Assembly: GCF_000717175.1 (NCBI RefSeq)
Contig: NZ_JNYD01000003.1
Span: 310,001 to 374,000 of the forward strand
From: Pseudonocardia autotrophica
Lineage (GTDB): Bacteria > Actinomycetota > Actinomycetes > Mycobacteriales > Pseudonocardiaceae
Reading direction: 5' to 3'
Length of the DNA: 64,000 nucleotides
The notes below the pieces were generated by a model that was not told where the DNA came from, did not search any database, and saw only the letters and a program-made list of their open reading frames with translations. Every line of letters begins with the position of its first letter. Position 1 is the first letter of the stretch. The position numbers and the translations under genes are program-made. Of this stretch, positions 16,667-25,395 are shown one piece after another.

Positions 16667-18346
16667 TCAGCTGCGGCCGCGCAGGGTGCGGTACCGGCGG
16701 ATGAGCGCGGCGGTGGAGGCGTCGAGCGCGGAGAAGTCCGGGTCGTCGCCGTAGAGGGCGGGGCCGAACTGCTTGGCCATCACCTTGCCCAGCTCCACGC
16801 CCCACTGGTCGAAGCTGTCGATGCCCCAGATCGTGCCCTCCACGAAGGTCTGGTGCTCGTAGAAGGCGATGAGCTGGCCCAGCGTCGACGGCGTGAGCTT
16901 CGGCGCGAGGATCGTCGAGGTGGGCCGGTTCCCGGGCATGACCTTGTGCGGCACGACGTCGGCCGGGGTGCCCTCGGCCTCGATCTCCTCCTTCGTCTTG
17001 CCGAAGGCGAGCGCGGCCGTCTGCGCGAACAGGTTGGACATGAACAGGTCGTGCATGTCCGGCCCAGATCCATCGGCACCGCCCTCGCCCGGGAGGTCGT
17101 GGTTGGGCTCGGCGAAGCCGATGAAGTCCGCCGGCACGAGCCGGGTGCCCTGGTGGAGCAGCTGGTAGAAGGCGTGCTGACCGTTGGTGCCGGGCTCGCC
17201 CCAGAAGATCTCGCCGGTCTCGGTGGTGACCGGGGTGCCGTCGGCGCGCACCGACTTGCCGTTGCTCTCCATCGTGAGCTGCTGGAGGTAGGCGGGCAGC
17301 CGGTGCAGGTACTGCGAGTACGGCAGCACCGCGTGGGTCTCGACGCCGAAGAAGTTGTCGTACCAGACGTTGAGCAGGCCGCTGATCACCGGCAGGTTCG
17401 CGGTCAGCGGGGCGGTGCGGAAGTGCTCGTCGATCGCGTGCATGCCGGCGAGGAACTCGGCGAAGCCCTGCCTGCCGATCGCGACCATGAGCGAGAGCCC
17501 GATCGCGGAGTCGACGGAGTAGCGGCCGCCGACCCAGTCCCAGAAGCCGAACATGTTGGCCTCGTCGATGCCGAACTCGCGGACCTTCTCGGCGTTCGTC
17601 GACACGGCCACGAAGTGCTTCGCGACGGCCTTCTCGTCACCCAGGCCGTCGACCAGCCAGGTCCGGGCGTTGCGGGCGTTGGTGAGAGTCTCGAGCGTGG
17701 TGAAGGTCTTCGACGAGACGATGAACAGCGTGGTCGCCGGGTCGAGGTCGTGGGTGGTCTCGGCCAGGTCGGTCGGGTCGATGTTCGACACGAACCGGCA
17801 CTCGACCTCGCGCAGCGAGTAGTCCTTGAGCGCCTCGTACGCCATGACCGGGCCCAGGTCCGAGCCGCCGATGCCGATGTTGACGACGGTGCGGATCCGC
17901 TCGCCGGTGGCCCCGGTCCACTCCCCGGAGCGGACCCTGTCCGTGAACTCGCCCATCCGGTCGAGCACGGCGTGGACGTCCGCGACCACGTCCTGGCCGT
18001 CGACCGTCAGCGAGGCCGTCCGCGGCAGCCGCAGCGCGGTGTGCAGCACCGCCCGGTCCTCGCTGGTGTTGATGTGCGCGCCGGAGAACATCGCGGTGAT
18101 CCGGTCCGGCAGGCCGGCGGCCTCGGCCAGGGCCACCAGCTTCGGCACCGTCTCGCCGGTGATCCGGTGCTTCGAGTAGTCGAGGACGAGGTCGGCGCCC
18201 TGGACGGTCATCGCCTCCGCCCGCCCGGCATCGGCGTCGAACAGCTCGCGGAGGTGCGCCGGCTCGACGGCCGCGTGGTGCTCGGTCAGGGCCGCCCACT
18301 CCGGGGTCGCGGTGATGTCTCGGGGGTTGTCCACGCCGGACATCAT
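16667..18346 (-). CDS. pgi: Glucose-6-phosphate isomerase
   Basis: The protein, about 559 residues, interconverts glucose 6-phosphate and fructose 6-phosphate in glycolysis and gluconeogenesis. It carries the phosphate-binding [18 protein letters not shown], the SKTFTTLET segment, and the C-terminal family motif around [16 protein letters not shown]. Length matches the large bacterial Pgi form. The start lies among GTG 18370, ATG 18346 and ATG 18343; I use 18346, as homology begins at about [13 protein letters not shown]. It is preceded by divergent sequence leading to the gene at 18504. Confidence 0.96.
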   Translation of the reverse strand: MMSGVDNPRDITATPEWAALTEHHAAVEPAHLRELFDADAGRAEAMTVQGADLVLDYSKHRITGETVPKLVALAEAAGLPDRITAMFSGAHINTSEDRAVLHTALRLPRTASLTVDGQDVVADVHAVLDRMGEFTDRVRSGEWTGATGERIRTVVNIGIGGSDLGPVMAYEALKDYSLREVECRFVSNIDPTDLAETTHDLDPATTLFIVSSKTFTTLETLTNARNARTWLVDGLGDEKAVAKHFVAVSTNAEKVREFGIDEANMFGFWDWVGGRYSVDSAIGLSLMVAIGRQGFAEFLAGMHAIDEHFRTAPLTANLPVISGLLNVWYDNFFGVETHAVLPYSQYLHRLPAYLQQLTMESNGKSVRADGTPVTTETGEIFWGEPGTNGQHAFYQLLHQGTRLVPADFIGFAEPNHDLPGEGGADGSGPDMHDLFMSNLFAQTAALAFGKTKEEIEAEGTPADVVPHKVMPGNRPTSTILAPKLTPSTLGQLIAFYEHQTFVEGTIWGIDSFDQWGVELGKVMAKQFGPALYGDDPDFSALDASTAALIRRYRTLRGRS

Positions 18347-18503
18347 GCCCGCGTCCGGCCTGCCTGACACGTCCCGCGGACCGGCGGTCGGCGGGTGTGG
18401 CTACCACTAACCCGACAGTGGTGGCGGCGTGCTGTCCGGCGCCGGGTCGCACGCGGTGTCCTGTGGTCCGACGACGACAGCACCCCGAGAAGGAGCGTTC
18501 CCC

Positions 18504-18950
18504 GTGAGCGAGCAGCCCGCCCCCGCCGCCGGCAGCACCGGTTCCGCCGTCCTCGCCAGCCCCGCCTGGATCATCGGCGGCCTGCGCAACCGCCCCGGCT
18601 ACCTCATCACCGCCGCCACACCACCCGACCCGGCCCGCGTGGCCTTCACCGACGGCGAGGAGACCCTGTTCGACGTCCCGCTCGCCGAGGTCTCCGGCGT
18701 CACCTACCCCTGGTACTGGTTCGGCGGCGGCTTCAAGGCCCGGATCGCCGGGAAGACCGTGAAGATCACGTTCGTGAAGCCGAACGGCATGCCGAGCCCG
18801 GACCCCTCCGCCCTGGAGCTCGGCCTCTCGGCCCTGGGCGTGGCGGCCGCGTTCCAGGGCGTGGGGCACGTCGGCGACCTGGCCGGGCTGGCGTGGATCG
18901 CCCCCGGCCGCAAGGCCACGGCGCAGTGGCGGGAGGTGCTCCCGGCCTGA
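18504..18950 (+). CDS. Conserved hypothetical protein, small soluble
   Basis: The 148-residue protein starts at GTG 18504, preceded by AGAAGGAGC. It is soluble and looks like a mainly beta domain (VAFTDGEETLFDVPLAEV, then YPWYWFGGGFKARI and GKTVKITFVKPNG), similar in feel to GRAM/PH-like modules, followed by a hydrophobic Gly/Ala helix. I do not recognise a specific function. It is transcribed away from pgi and ends 50 bp before a hairpin. Confidence 0.75.
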   Translation: MSEQPAPAAGSTGSAVLASPAWIIGGLRNRPGYLITAATPPDPARVAFTDGEETLFDVPLAEVSGVTYPWYWFGGGFKARIAGKTVKITFVKPNGMPSPDPSALELGLSALGVAAAFQGVGHVGDLAGLAWIAPGRKATAQWREVLPA

Positions 18951-19002
18951 TCCCCGCGGGCCCGACCGCCCTCCCGTCCACGGGCGTCCCCCCGCTCGCC
19001 GA

Positions 19003-19033
19003 CGCCGCGCCACCCAGGTGGGTGGACGCGGCG
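19003..19033. terminator. Hairpin downstream of the 18504 gene
   Basis: CGCCGCGCCACCC pairs with GGGTGG-CGCGGCG, with a single bulged A, around a 4-nt loop. It lies 53 bp after the stop at 18950. Confidence 0.65.
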
Positions 19034-19244
19034 CGCCGACCAGCGGGGGAGTCGCGGAGACGAACGGTCCGTAACCACGCGCTCCGGGTTTCGTTACACG
19101 GATGAGTGGTTCGCACCTGCTGTTCATCGCGTGCGGATGACGGACCACCGCAGAAACCGCTGTTCGGCCTAGACCTGGCCGCGCTCCGGTCTAGCTTCGT
19201 CACTCACCGCGGTTTGCCGACGACCCGTAGTCAGGAGCTCGAAG

Positions 19245-20090
19245 ATGTTGACCCGTTCGGTTCCCGAACCCGCGAAGCACGTGCTCATCCTGATCGCGCG
19301 GTTGACCGTGTCGTTCATCATGCTGGCGCACGTCTGGCAGAGCTTCTTCCAGGCGGGCTTCGGGACGGCCACCGACCAGTTCACGAACTTCGGCATTCCC
19401 CTGGCCATCGTCGCGACGGCGTTCACCCTGGTCGTGGAGCTGATCGGCTCGATCCTCATCGCGGTCGGCATCTTCGTGCCGTGGGCCGCGGCCGGCATGG
19501 CGTTCGTGATGTACGGCGCCATCTGGTTCGTGCACGGCGCGCACGGCGTGTTCGTGAAGAACAACGGCTGGGAGCTCGTCGCCCTCATCGCGGGGATCGT
19601 GCTGGCCATCGCCGCGTTCGGTCCCGGCCGCTACAGCCTCGACCACCTGATCTTCGAGCGGAAGCGCGAGGAGGACGTGCCCGCTCCGGTCGACGTGAGC
19701 TCGGACCCCTCCGGCGTGCCGATCGCCCCGGCCCCCGCAGCGTTCGCCGCCCGCCCGGCCTCGGCCCCGGGCTGGGACGCGCCGCGCTGGGAGGACGAGC
19801 GGCACGCCGCCGCGCCGGCCCCGCGCTGGGACGCCGAGCCGGCTGTGCAGCAGCCGGTGCGGGTCTCGTCCGCCCAGCCGTTCTCCCTGTGGGACGACGG
19901 CCGGGCCGGTGCCGACGCCCCGGCGCCCCGGCGGGTGCCGACCGCGTACTCGAACTCGTCCACCCGGCCCGGCGCCCGGCACGCCGTCCACCCCGGCGCC
20001 CCGTCCGTCGACTACGCGGACTACGCCGACCCGTACACCGGCCCGCAGGCCCACCTCGACGCCCCCCAGCAGCGCGAGCAGCAGTACTGA
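19245..20090 (+). CDS. DoxX-family membrane protein with long disordered tail
   Basis: The first 150 residues have four membrane helices and DoxX features (LIARLTVSFIMLAHVWQSF, then GPGRYSLDHLIF near the end of the fold). The remaining 130 residues are Pro/Ala-rich and disordered, with repeated short Trp/Tyr motifs such as PRWEDE, PRWDAE and DYADYADPY. The start at ATG 19245 has CAGGAGCTC upstream. DoxX proteins are associated with redox or thiol stress in actinobacteria, but no activity can be assigned here. A shorter DoxX gene follows at 20350. Confidence 0.85.
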   Translation: MLTRSVPEPAKHVLILIARLTVSFIMLAHVWQSFFQAGFGTATDQFTNFGIPLAIVATAFTLVVELIGSILIAVGIFVPWAAAGMAFVMYGAIWFVHGAHGVFVKNNGWELVALIAGIVLAIAAFGPGRYSLDHLIFERKREEDVPAPVDVSSDPSGVPIAPAPAAFAARPASAPGWDAPRWEDERHAAAPAPRWDAEPAVQQPVRVSSAQPFSLWDDGRAGADAPAPRRVPTAYSNSSTRPGARHAVHPGAPSVDYADYADPYTGPQAHLDAPQQREQQY

Positions 20091-20141
20091 CCCCGGGGGC
20101 GCACCGGAGCGCGCCGGTGCGCACCGTCACCTCCTGACCGG

Positions 20142-20203
20142 GGCCCCGCGGCCCTTCCGTCCCGCCGCCACGCGACCGCGGCGGGACGGGCGGCCGCGGG
20201 GCC
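20142..20203. terminator. Very strong two-part hairpin
   Basis: The outer arms (GGCCCCGCGGCC with its complement) and inner arms (CCGTCCCGCCG with CGGCGGGACGG) stack almost without interruption. It follows the DoxX gene ending at 20090 and precedes TTCGTCG. It is a likely Rho-independent stop without a long U tract. Confidence 0.75.
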
Positions 20204-20349
20204 TTCGTCGTCCCACCGGGAAGATGATCGCTCTCCGCTTCATCTCGATCACACAGTGTGAGAACGGACATGATCGCCCCATCGGGACGGATCGCGTCGT
20301 TACGGTCGGCCAAGTTAGTAGAACGTTCATCCATCGGAGGTCGTCCGTC

Positions 20350-20781
20350 ATGACCCGTGCCCTGACCGGAACCGCCCGCGACGTCGTGCTGCTGCTCGGC
20401 CGGCTCGTCCTCGGTCTCGTGCTGCTCGCCCACGGCTGGCAGAAGGTGGTGACCAACGGCCCGGGCGCGACGATCGAGGGCTTCTCGGGCATGGGCATCC
20501 CGGCCGCGCCCGCGGCGGCGGCCTTCACCATGCTGGTCGAGATCGTCGGCGGGCTGATGCTGGTCGTGGGGGCGTTCACCGCGGTCGCCGGGGTGCTGGC
20601 CGCGCTCGTGATGGTCGGTGCGGGCCTGTTCGTGCACGCCGACGCGTTCTTCGCCGCCGACGGCGGCTGGGAGCTCGTCGGCGTGATCGCCGCGGGCGTG
20701 CTGATCCTCGCCGCGGCGGGGGCCGGCCGGTTCAGCGTCGACCACCTCCTGGCCGCGCGGCGCACGCCCGCCGCCGTCTGA
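20350..20781 (+). CDS. DoxX-family membrane protein
   Basis: The 143-residue protein is almost only the four-helix DoxX fold (LGRLVLGLVLLAHGWQKV, GFSGMGIPAAPAAAAF, then GAGRFSVDHLLA). It is a compact paralogue of the product of 19245, which keeps the same WELVxxIAxxxLxxAAxGxGRxSxDHL pattern. The start is ATG 20350 with CGGAGG upstream. It probably has its own promoter, since a strong terminator lies between the two paralogues. Confidence 0.88.
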   Translation: MTRALTGTARDVVLLLGRLVLGLVLLAHGWQKVVTNGPGATIEGFSGMGIPAAPAAAAFTMLVEIVGGLMLVVGAFTAVAGVLAALVMVGAGLFVHADAFFAADGGWELVGVIAAGVLILAAAGAGRFSVDHLLAARRTPAAV

Positions 20782-20860
20782 GAACCCCTTCACACCGGTC
20801 CCGCCGCCGAATCCGCCCGCACCGCAGGGGATCATCGGGGGCGGAGCGAGGGGGGATCGC

Positions 20861-21718
20861 GTGCTGCGCCACGTCACGGCGACCCGCTACGTCACGCCGT
20901 TGCGTGAGGGCGGGTCGCTGCCCGGTCTGATGGAGGCCGACGACCTCGGCACCTACGTCGTGAAGTTCCACGGCGCGGGGCAGGGCCGGAAGGTCCTGGT
21001 CGCCGAGATCGTCGCCGGCGAACTCGCCCGGGAGCTGGGCCTGCCGGTGCCCGAGCTGGTCACGGTCGACCTGGACCCCGAGCTCGGGCTCGCCGAGCCG
21101 GACCAGGAGGTGCAGGACCTCCTGCACCGTTCGGCCGGGCTCAACCTGGGCCTGGACTACCTGCCCGGTGCGCTGGACTTCGACCCGCTGGCCTTCGACC
21201 CGGGCCCGGAGTTCGCCGGCCGTGTGCTGTGGTTCGACGCGCTGGTCGGCAACGTGGACCGCTCGTGGCGCAACGCCAACATGCTGCTCTGGCACCGGGC
21301 CCCGTACCTGATCGACCACGGCGCGACGCTGACCTTCCACCACGGCTGGGCGCGGACACTCGCCGATCCGGCGGCGGTCGCCGCCCGCCCGTTCGACGCC
21401 GGCGACCACGTCCTGCTCGGGTCCTTCCCGGACCTCGACGCGGCCGACGCCGCCCTCGCGCCGCTGGTCACCGCGTCGACGGTCGAGCGTGCGGCCGCGG
21501 CGGTGCCGGACGAGTGGCTGGCCGGCGAGCCCGGCTTCGACGGCCCCGACGAGGTCCGCGCCGCGTACGCCGAGATCCTCGCCGCGCGGGTCGCGGCCCG
21601 CGAGACCTGGCTGCCCGCCGTCCGGGAGGCGGCGGCGACCGGCCGTCCGCGCCCGATCACCCGGAGCGGCCGCCCGCCGGCGTGGCTGGCCGCCCGGCTG
21701 CCGAAGGTGGACCGGTGA
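20861..21718 (+). CDS. HipA-like kinase-fold protein
   Basis: The 285-residue protein resembles the short HipA-like family of bacteria: an N-terminal nucleotide-binding part with TYVVKFHGAGQGRKVLVAEI (the Lys of VVKF is a plausible ATP ligand), a catalytic-loop-like WFDALVGNVDRSWRNANML, and LIDHGATLTFHH as the metal-binding DFG equivalent. It has no HipA N-terminal Couple_hipA domain and no HipB-type antitoxin beside it. Instead, its stop overlaps the next gene (GTGA), encoding a DUF3037 protein. A GTG start at 20861 with GGGGGAT upstream is used. Its substrate is unknown. Confidence 0.78.
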   Translation: MLRHVTATRYVTPLREGGSLPGLMEADDLGTYVVKFHGAGQGRKVLVAEIVAGELARELGLPVPELVTVDLDPELGLAEPDQEVQDLLHRSAGLNLGLDYLPGALDFDPLAFDPGPEFAGRVLWFDALVGNVDRSWRNANMLLWHRAPYLIDHGATLTFHHGWARTLADPAAVAARPFDAGDHVLLGSFPDLDAADAALAPLVTASTVERAAAAVPDEWLAGEPGFDGPDEVRAAYAEILAARVAARETWLPAVREAAATGRPRPITRSGRPPAWLAARLPKVDR

Positions 21719-22152
21719 GCACGGGGAACGGCCTGGAGGTCTACGAGTACGCGGTGCTGCAGGTCGTGCCGCGGCCCGAGCGCGGCGAGACGATGAACGC
21801 CGGCGTGCTCGTCTACTGCCGGGCGAAGGACTTCCTCGGCGGGCGGGTGCACCTGGACCGGGACCGGCTGCGCGCCCTCGACCCGCACGCCGACGCGGAC
21901 GCGATCGCCGACGCCCTCGAGGTCGCCGCCGCCGTCTGCGCCGTGCCCACCCCGCCGCGGGCCGACCGGCGGACGGAGGGGGCGCTGGCCGCGTCGGGCC
22001 CGGGGGCGGGGGAGGACCTCGGCCGCCGCTTCCGCCGGCTCACCGCGCCGCGCAGCACGGTCGTGCGGCCCGGTCCGGTGCACAGCGGGCTCACCGCGGA
22101 CCCGGCCGCCGAACCGGACCGCCTGCTCGCGGCGCTGGTCCTGCCCCTCTGA
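21715..22152 (+). CDS. DUF3037-family protein
   Basis: The 145-residue protein begins at a GTG overlapping the stop of the HipA-like gene. It shows the DUF3037 hallmark YAVLQVVPRPERGETMNAGV, followed by LVYCRAKDFLGGR and the later FRRLTAPRSTVVRPG. The domain has no established activity. The tight coupling makes a joint role with the kinase-like protein likely, but toxin-antitoxin behaviour is only an inference. Confidence 0.82.
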   Translation: MSTGNGLEVYEYAVLQVVPRPERGETMNAGVLVYCRAKDFLGGRVHLDRDRLRALDPHADADAIADALEVAAAVCAVPTPPRADRRTEGALAASGPGAGEDLGRRFRRLTAPRSTVVRPGPVHSGLTADPAAEPDRLLAALVLPL

Positions 22153-22213
22153 GCCGTGGGAGTGGCGATCGTCGCAATGGCGTTGATCGCCCGTCACGGG
22201 GCAAGGTGACGGC

Positions 22214-23287
22214 ATGAGCGGATCGACGCAGATCGCCACCGACCCCGTCCCCGCCGCGGCGCTCACCGAGTGGCTGCGGGCCGAGGTCCCCGAGGTCGCC
22301 ACCGGATCGGACCCCGTCGACGTCCGGCGGATCTCCGGCGGGCACTCGAACCTGACCTACCGGATCGTCGACGCCGCCGGCACCCCGTGGGCCCTGCGCC
22401 GCCCGCCCACCGGCGGGGTCCTCGCCACCGCCCACGACATGAGCCGCGAGTGGCGGTTCATCGCCGCGCTGGCCGACACCCCGGTCCCGGTCCCGCGGGC
22501 GGTCGCGTTCTGCTCCGACCAGGCGGTGATCGGGGCCGACTTCTACCTCATGGGGTTCGTCGACGGCGTCGTCCCCGGCGACGTCGAGGCCGGCGCCGCC
22601 ATGCCCGTCGAGATCCGCCACGCCGCGGGGCTGGCGGTCGCGGACGTGCTGGCCGAGCTGCACGCGGTCGACCCCGACGCCGTCGGGCTGGGGGAGCTGC
22701 GCCGCCCGGGCAGCTACCTGGAGCGCCAGCTGCGCCGCTGGCACCGGCAGGCGCACGACTCGGCCGTCGAGGACCTGTCCGTGGTCGACGAGGGGCACCG
22801 GCTGCTCGTGGAGCGGCGGCCGGTCGACGAGGAGCTGACCATCGCCCACGGCGACTACCGGCCCGGCAACCTCTCCTTCGGCCCCGACGGCCGCATCGGT
22901 GCGATCTTCGACTGGGAGCTGGCCACGCTCGGCGAGCCGCTCGCGGACCTCGGCTACCTGCTGGCGTCGTGGGGCCGTCCGGGCGACACCGTCCGGGAGA
23001 TCACGTCCGGGCCGACCACGCTCGAGGGCTGGCCGGAGCGCGCGGAGATCCTGGCCCGCTACGCCGAGCGCTCCGGGCGCGGTGACCGGATCGCCGGGCA
23101 GGCGGACTACTTCGAGGCCTTCGCGCGCTGGCGCTCGGCCTGTATCGGCGCGGGCGTCTACACGCGGTACGCCGCCGGGCACATGGGCGACTCCACGGAG
23201 GACCCGGAGACGGCGCGGCTGCGGCTGGCGAACCTGCAGGAGCAGGCCACCGCGGCCGTGGAGATCCTGCACCGGAGCGCGGGCTAG
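22214..23287 (+). CDS. Phosphotransferase family protein (APH fold)
   Basis: The 357-residue protein has an aminoglycoside-phosphotransferase-like kinase fold. Visible elements are RRISGGHSNLTYRIVDAAG at the nucleotide loop, the Brenner motif AHGDYRPGNLSF with catalytic Asp and Asn, and the metal-binding IFDWELATLGEPLADLGY. These features match the branch related to the N-terminal domain of ACAD10/11, which often sits near acyl-CoA metabolism genes; it is not likely to be a drug-resistance gene. It precedes the LysE gene by 9 bp and may be co-transcribed with it. Confidence 0.88.
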   Translation: MSGSTQIATDPVPAAALTEWLRAEVPEVATGSDPVDVRRISGGHSNLTYRIVDAAGTPWALRRPPTGGVLATAHDMSREWRFIAALADTPVPVPRAVAFCSDQAVIGADFYLMGFVDGVVPGDVEAGAAMPVEIRHAAGLAVADVLAELHAVDPDAVGLGELRRPGSYLERQLRRWHRQAHDSAVEDLSVVDEGHRLLVERRPVDEELTIAHGDYRPGNLSFGPDGRIGAIFDWELATLGEPLADLGYLLASWGRPGDTVREITSGPTTLEGWPERAEILARYAERSGRGDRIAGQADYFEAFARWRSACIGAGVYTRYAAGHMGDSTEDPETARLRLANLQEQATAAVEILHRSAG

Positions 23288-23296
23288 GGTCACCGG

Positions 23297-23923
23297 GTGA
23301 CCTGGGGTTCCTACGGCGCCTACCTGGGCATCGCCGTCCTGCTCGTGCTCGCCCCGGGGCCGGACACGCTCGTCCTGCTCCGCAACGCCCTGGCCGGCGG
23401 CCGCCGCGGCGGGCTGCTCGCGTGCGCGGGCATCCTCGCCGGGAACCTGCTGCAGGGCAGCGCGGCGGCGTTCGGGCTCGGTGTGCTCGTGGCGAGCTCC
23501 CGGCCGCTGTTCGAGACGCTGCGCTGGGCGGGCGTGGTCTACCTCCTGTTCCTCGCCGTGCAGGCGCTGCGCGGCGCGTGGCGCGGGGACTACGCGGCGT
23601 TCACCGAGCTCGTCGAGAAGCGGCGCGGGCAGGGCTTCCGCCGTTTCCGCGAGGGCTTCCTGTCCAACGTGACCAACCCGAAGGTGCTGGTCATGTACCT
23701 GTCGGTGCTGCCGCAGTTCCTGGTCCCGGGCGTCACGACCACGGCCGACGCGCTGCTGCTCGCCTACACCGTCGGCGTGCTGGGCGCGGTGTGGCTCCTC
23801 GCGCTGGTGTTCGTGGTGCACCGGGTGCGGGCATGGCTGGGCCGCCGGCGGGTGCGCCGCACGATCGACGCGGTGACCGGGACGGCGCTGGTCGGGTTCG
23901 GCGTCGCCCTGGCCGCCGAGTAG
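23297..23923 (+). CDS. LysE-family translocator
   Basis: The 208-residue protein has about six membrane segments. It starts with the family pattern LAPGPDTLVLLRNALAGGRRGG and has the later NVTNPKVLVMYLSVLPQF. The LysE/RhtB family exports amino acids or related metabolites. The specific substrate is not visible. Start is GTG 23297. Its stop codon lies inside an 18-bp tandem duplication. Confidence 0.92.
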   Translation: MTWGSYGAYLGIAVLLVLAPGPDTLVLLRNALAGGRRGGLLACAGILAGNLLQGSAAAFGLGVLVASSRPLFETLRWAGVVYLLFLAVQALRGAWRGDYAAFTELVEKRRGQGFRRFREGFLSNVTNPKVLVMYLSVLPQFLVPGVTTTADALLLAYTVGVLGAVWLLALVFVVHRVRAWLGRRRVRRTIDAVTGTALVGFGVALAAE

Positions 23924-23946
23924 GGCCCGGCCGCCGAGTAGGGCCC
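23911..23946. repeat. Perfect 18-bp tandem duplication at the LysE stop
   Basis: GGCCGCCGAGTAGGGCCC occurs twice head to tail, at 23911-23928 and 23929-23946. The first copy supplies the last codons and the TAG stop of the LysE gene; the second is non-coding. It looks like a recent slippage or duplication event. Confidence 0.95.
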
Positions 23947-23981
23947 TCGCCGCCGGGGAGGAACCGTAGCCGGAGGAGCCC

Positions 23982-25385
23982 CTACCGGACCGGCGGCTTC
24001 TCCGTGCCGTGCGCGAAGGTCGCCGACTCCGGCCCGCGCTGCGGGGCGCTCTGCCGGCGCAGTTGCTCGAGGGCCAGGCGGAGGTCGTCGAGCAGCAGGT
24101 TCGCCAGGTCGTGGCTGAAACCGTTGCGTACCACGATCCGCAGCGCCGCGATGTCCTCGCGCTTGGCCGGGAACGTGTAGGCGGGCACCAGCCAGCCGCG
24201 CTCGCGCAGGGCCGCGGACACGTCGAACGCCGAGAAGGGCTGTCCGTCGGCCACGGTGAACGCGAAGACCGGCAGCTCCGACCCGTCGGTGAGCAGCCGG
24301 AAGGCGCCCGTCTCGGCGATCCGGGCCGACAGAGTCGTGGCCACGTCCCGGCAGGTCTGCTGCACGCGTGCGAATCCTGCCTGGCCCAGCCGCAGGAACT
24401 GGAAGTACTGCGCGATCACCTGGCCGCCGGGCCGGGAGAAGTTCAGCGCGAAGGTCGGCATGTCGCCGCCCAGGTAGTTGACCCGGAACACGAGGTCCTC
24501 GGGCAGCGCGTCCTCGTCGCGCCACAGCGCCCAGCCGACGCCCGGGTAGACCAGGCCGTACTTGTGCCCGGAGGTGTTGATCGACGCCACCCGCGGCAGC
24601 CGGAAGTCCCACGGCAGGTCGGGGTCGCAGAACGGGGCGATCATGGCGCCGGAGGCGCCGTCGACGTGTACCGGGACGTCCAGCCCGGTGCGGGACTGCA
24701 GGTCGTCGAGCGCGGCGCAGACCTCCTCGACCGGTTCGTAGCTGCCGTCGAAGGTCGAGCCCAGCACCACGACCACGCCGATCGTGTTCTCGTCGCAGAG
24801 CGCCACGGCCTCGGCCGCGCCCAGGTGCAGCCGGTCGCCCTCCATGGGGACCAGCCGCGGCTCGACCTCGAAGTAGTTCGCGAACTTCTCCCAGCAGATC
24901 TGGACGTTGATGCCCATGATGATGTTGGGGCGCGCGGTGTCCTTGCCCTCCGACCGCCGCCGGGCCTGCCAGCGCCGCTTGAGCGCCAGCCCGCCGAGCA
25001 TGCACGCCTCGCTGGATCCCGTCGTCGAGCAGCCGATCGCCCGGGCCGGGTCCGGCGCGTTCCACAGGTCGGCGAGCATCCGCACGCAGCGCTGCTCGAT
25101 GTCGGCGGTCCGCGGGTACTCGTCCTTGTCGATCATGTTCTTGTCGAACGACTCGGACATCAGGCGCTGGGCGGCCTCCTCCTCCCACGTCGTGACGAAC
25201 GTGGCGAGGTTGAGCCGCGCGTTGCCGTCGAGCATCAGCTCGTCGTGCACGATCTGGTACGCGACCTGGGGATCGAGCCCGGACTCCGGCAGCTCGTAGC
25301 GGGGCACGGTGATGGGCTCCGCACCGAAGACCGGGTTCGCGGCGACCGGCTTGTCGGCGGGCTCGCGGCGCTGATGTGTGGGCAT
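23982..25385 (-). CDS. gadB: Glutamate decarboxylase
   Basis: The 467-residue PLP enzyme converts glutamate to GABA and CO2, consuming a proton. It shows the glutamate-decarboxylase series TTGSSEACMLGGLA, IIMGINVQICWEKF, VHVDGASGAMIAPF and the PLP-lysine motif SGHKYGLVYPG, ending in a C-terminal tail with His (TFAHGTEKP), as in enteric GadB. The start at ATG 25385 is 10 bp after the stop of the polysaccharide deacetylase, so the two may be co-transcribed. An upstream in-frame start at 25415 would overlap that gene. Confidence 0.95.
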   Translation of the reverse strand: MPTHQRREPADKPVAANPVFGAEPITVPRYELPESGLDPQVAYQIVHDELMLDGNARLNLATFVTTWEEEAAQRLMSESFDKNMIDKDEYPRTADIEQRCVRMLADLWNAPDPARAIGCSTTGSSEACMLGGLALKRRWQARRRSEGKDTARPNIIMGINVQICWEKFANYFEVEPRLVPMEGDRLHLGAAEAVALCDENTIGVVVVLGSTFDGSYEPVEEVCAALDDLQSRTGLDVPVHVDGASGAMIAPFCDPDLPWDFRLPRVASINTSGHKYGLVYPGVGWALWRDEDALPEDLVFRVNYLGGDMPTFALNFSRPGGQVIAQYFQFLRLGQAGFARVQQTCRDVATTLSARIAETGAFRLLTDGSELPVFAFTVADGQPFSAFDVSAALRERGWLVPAYTFPAKREDIAALRIVVRNGFSHDLANLLLDDLRLALEQLRRQSAPQRGPESATFAHGTEKPPVR

Positions 25386-25395
25386 TCTCACGACC

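Noticed and set aside
22214..23287. Aminoglycoside resistance gene
   Set aside because: The APH fold is present but features match the metabolic ACAD10-related branch, and the context is chromosomal housekeeping.
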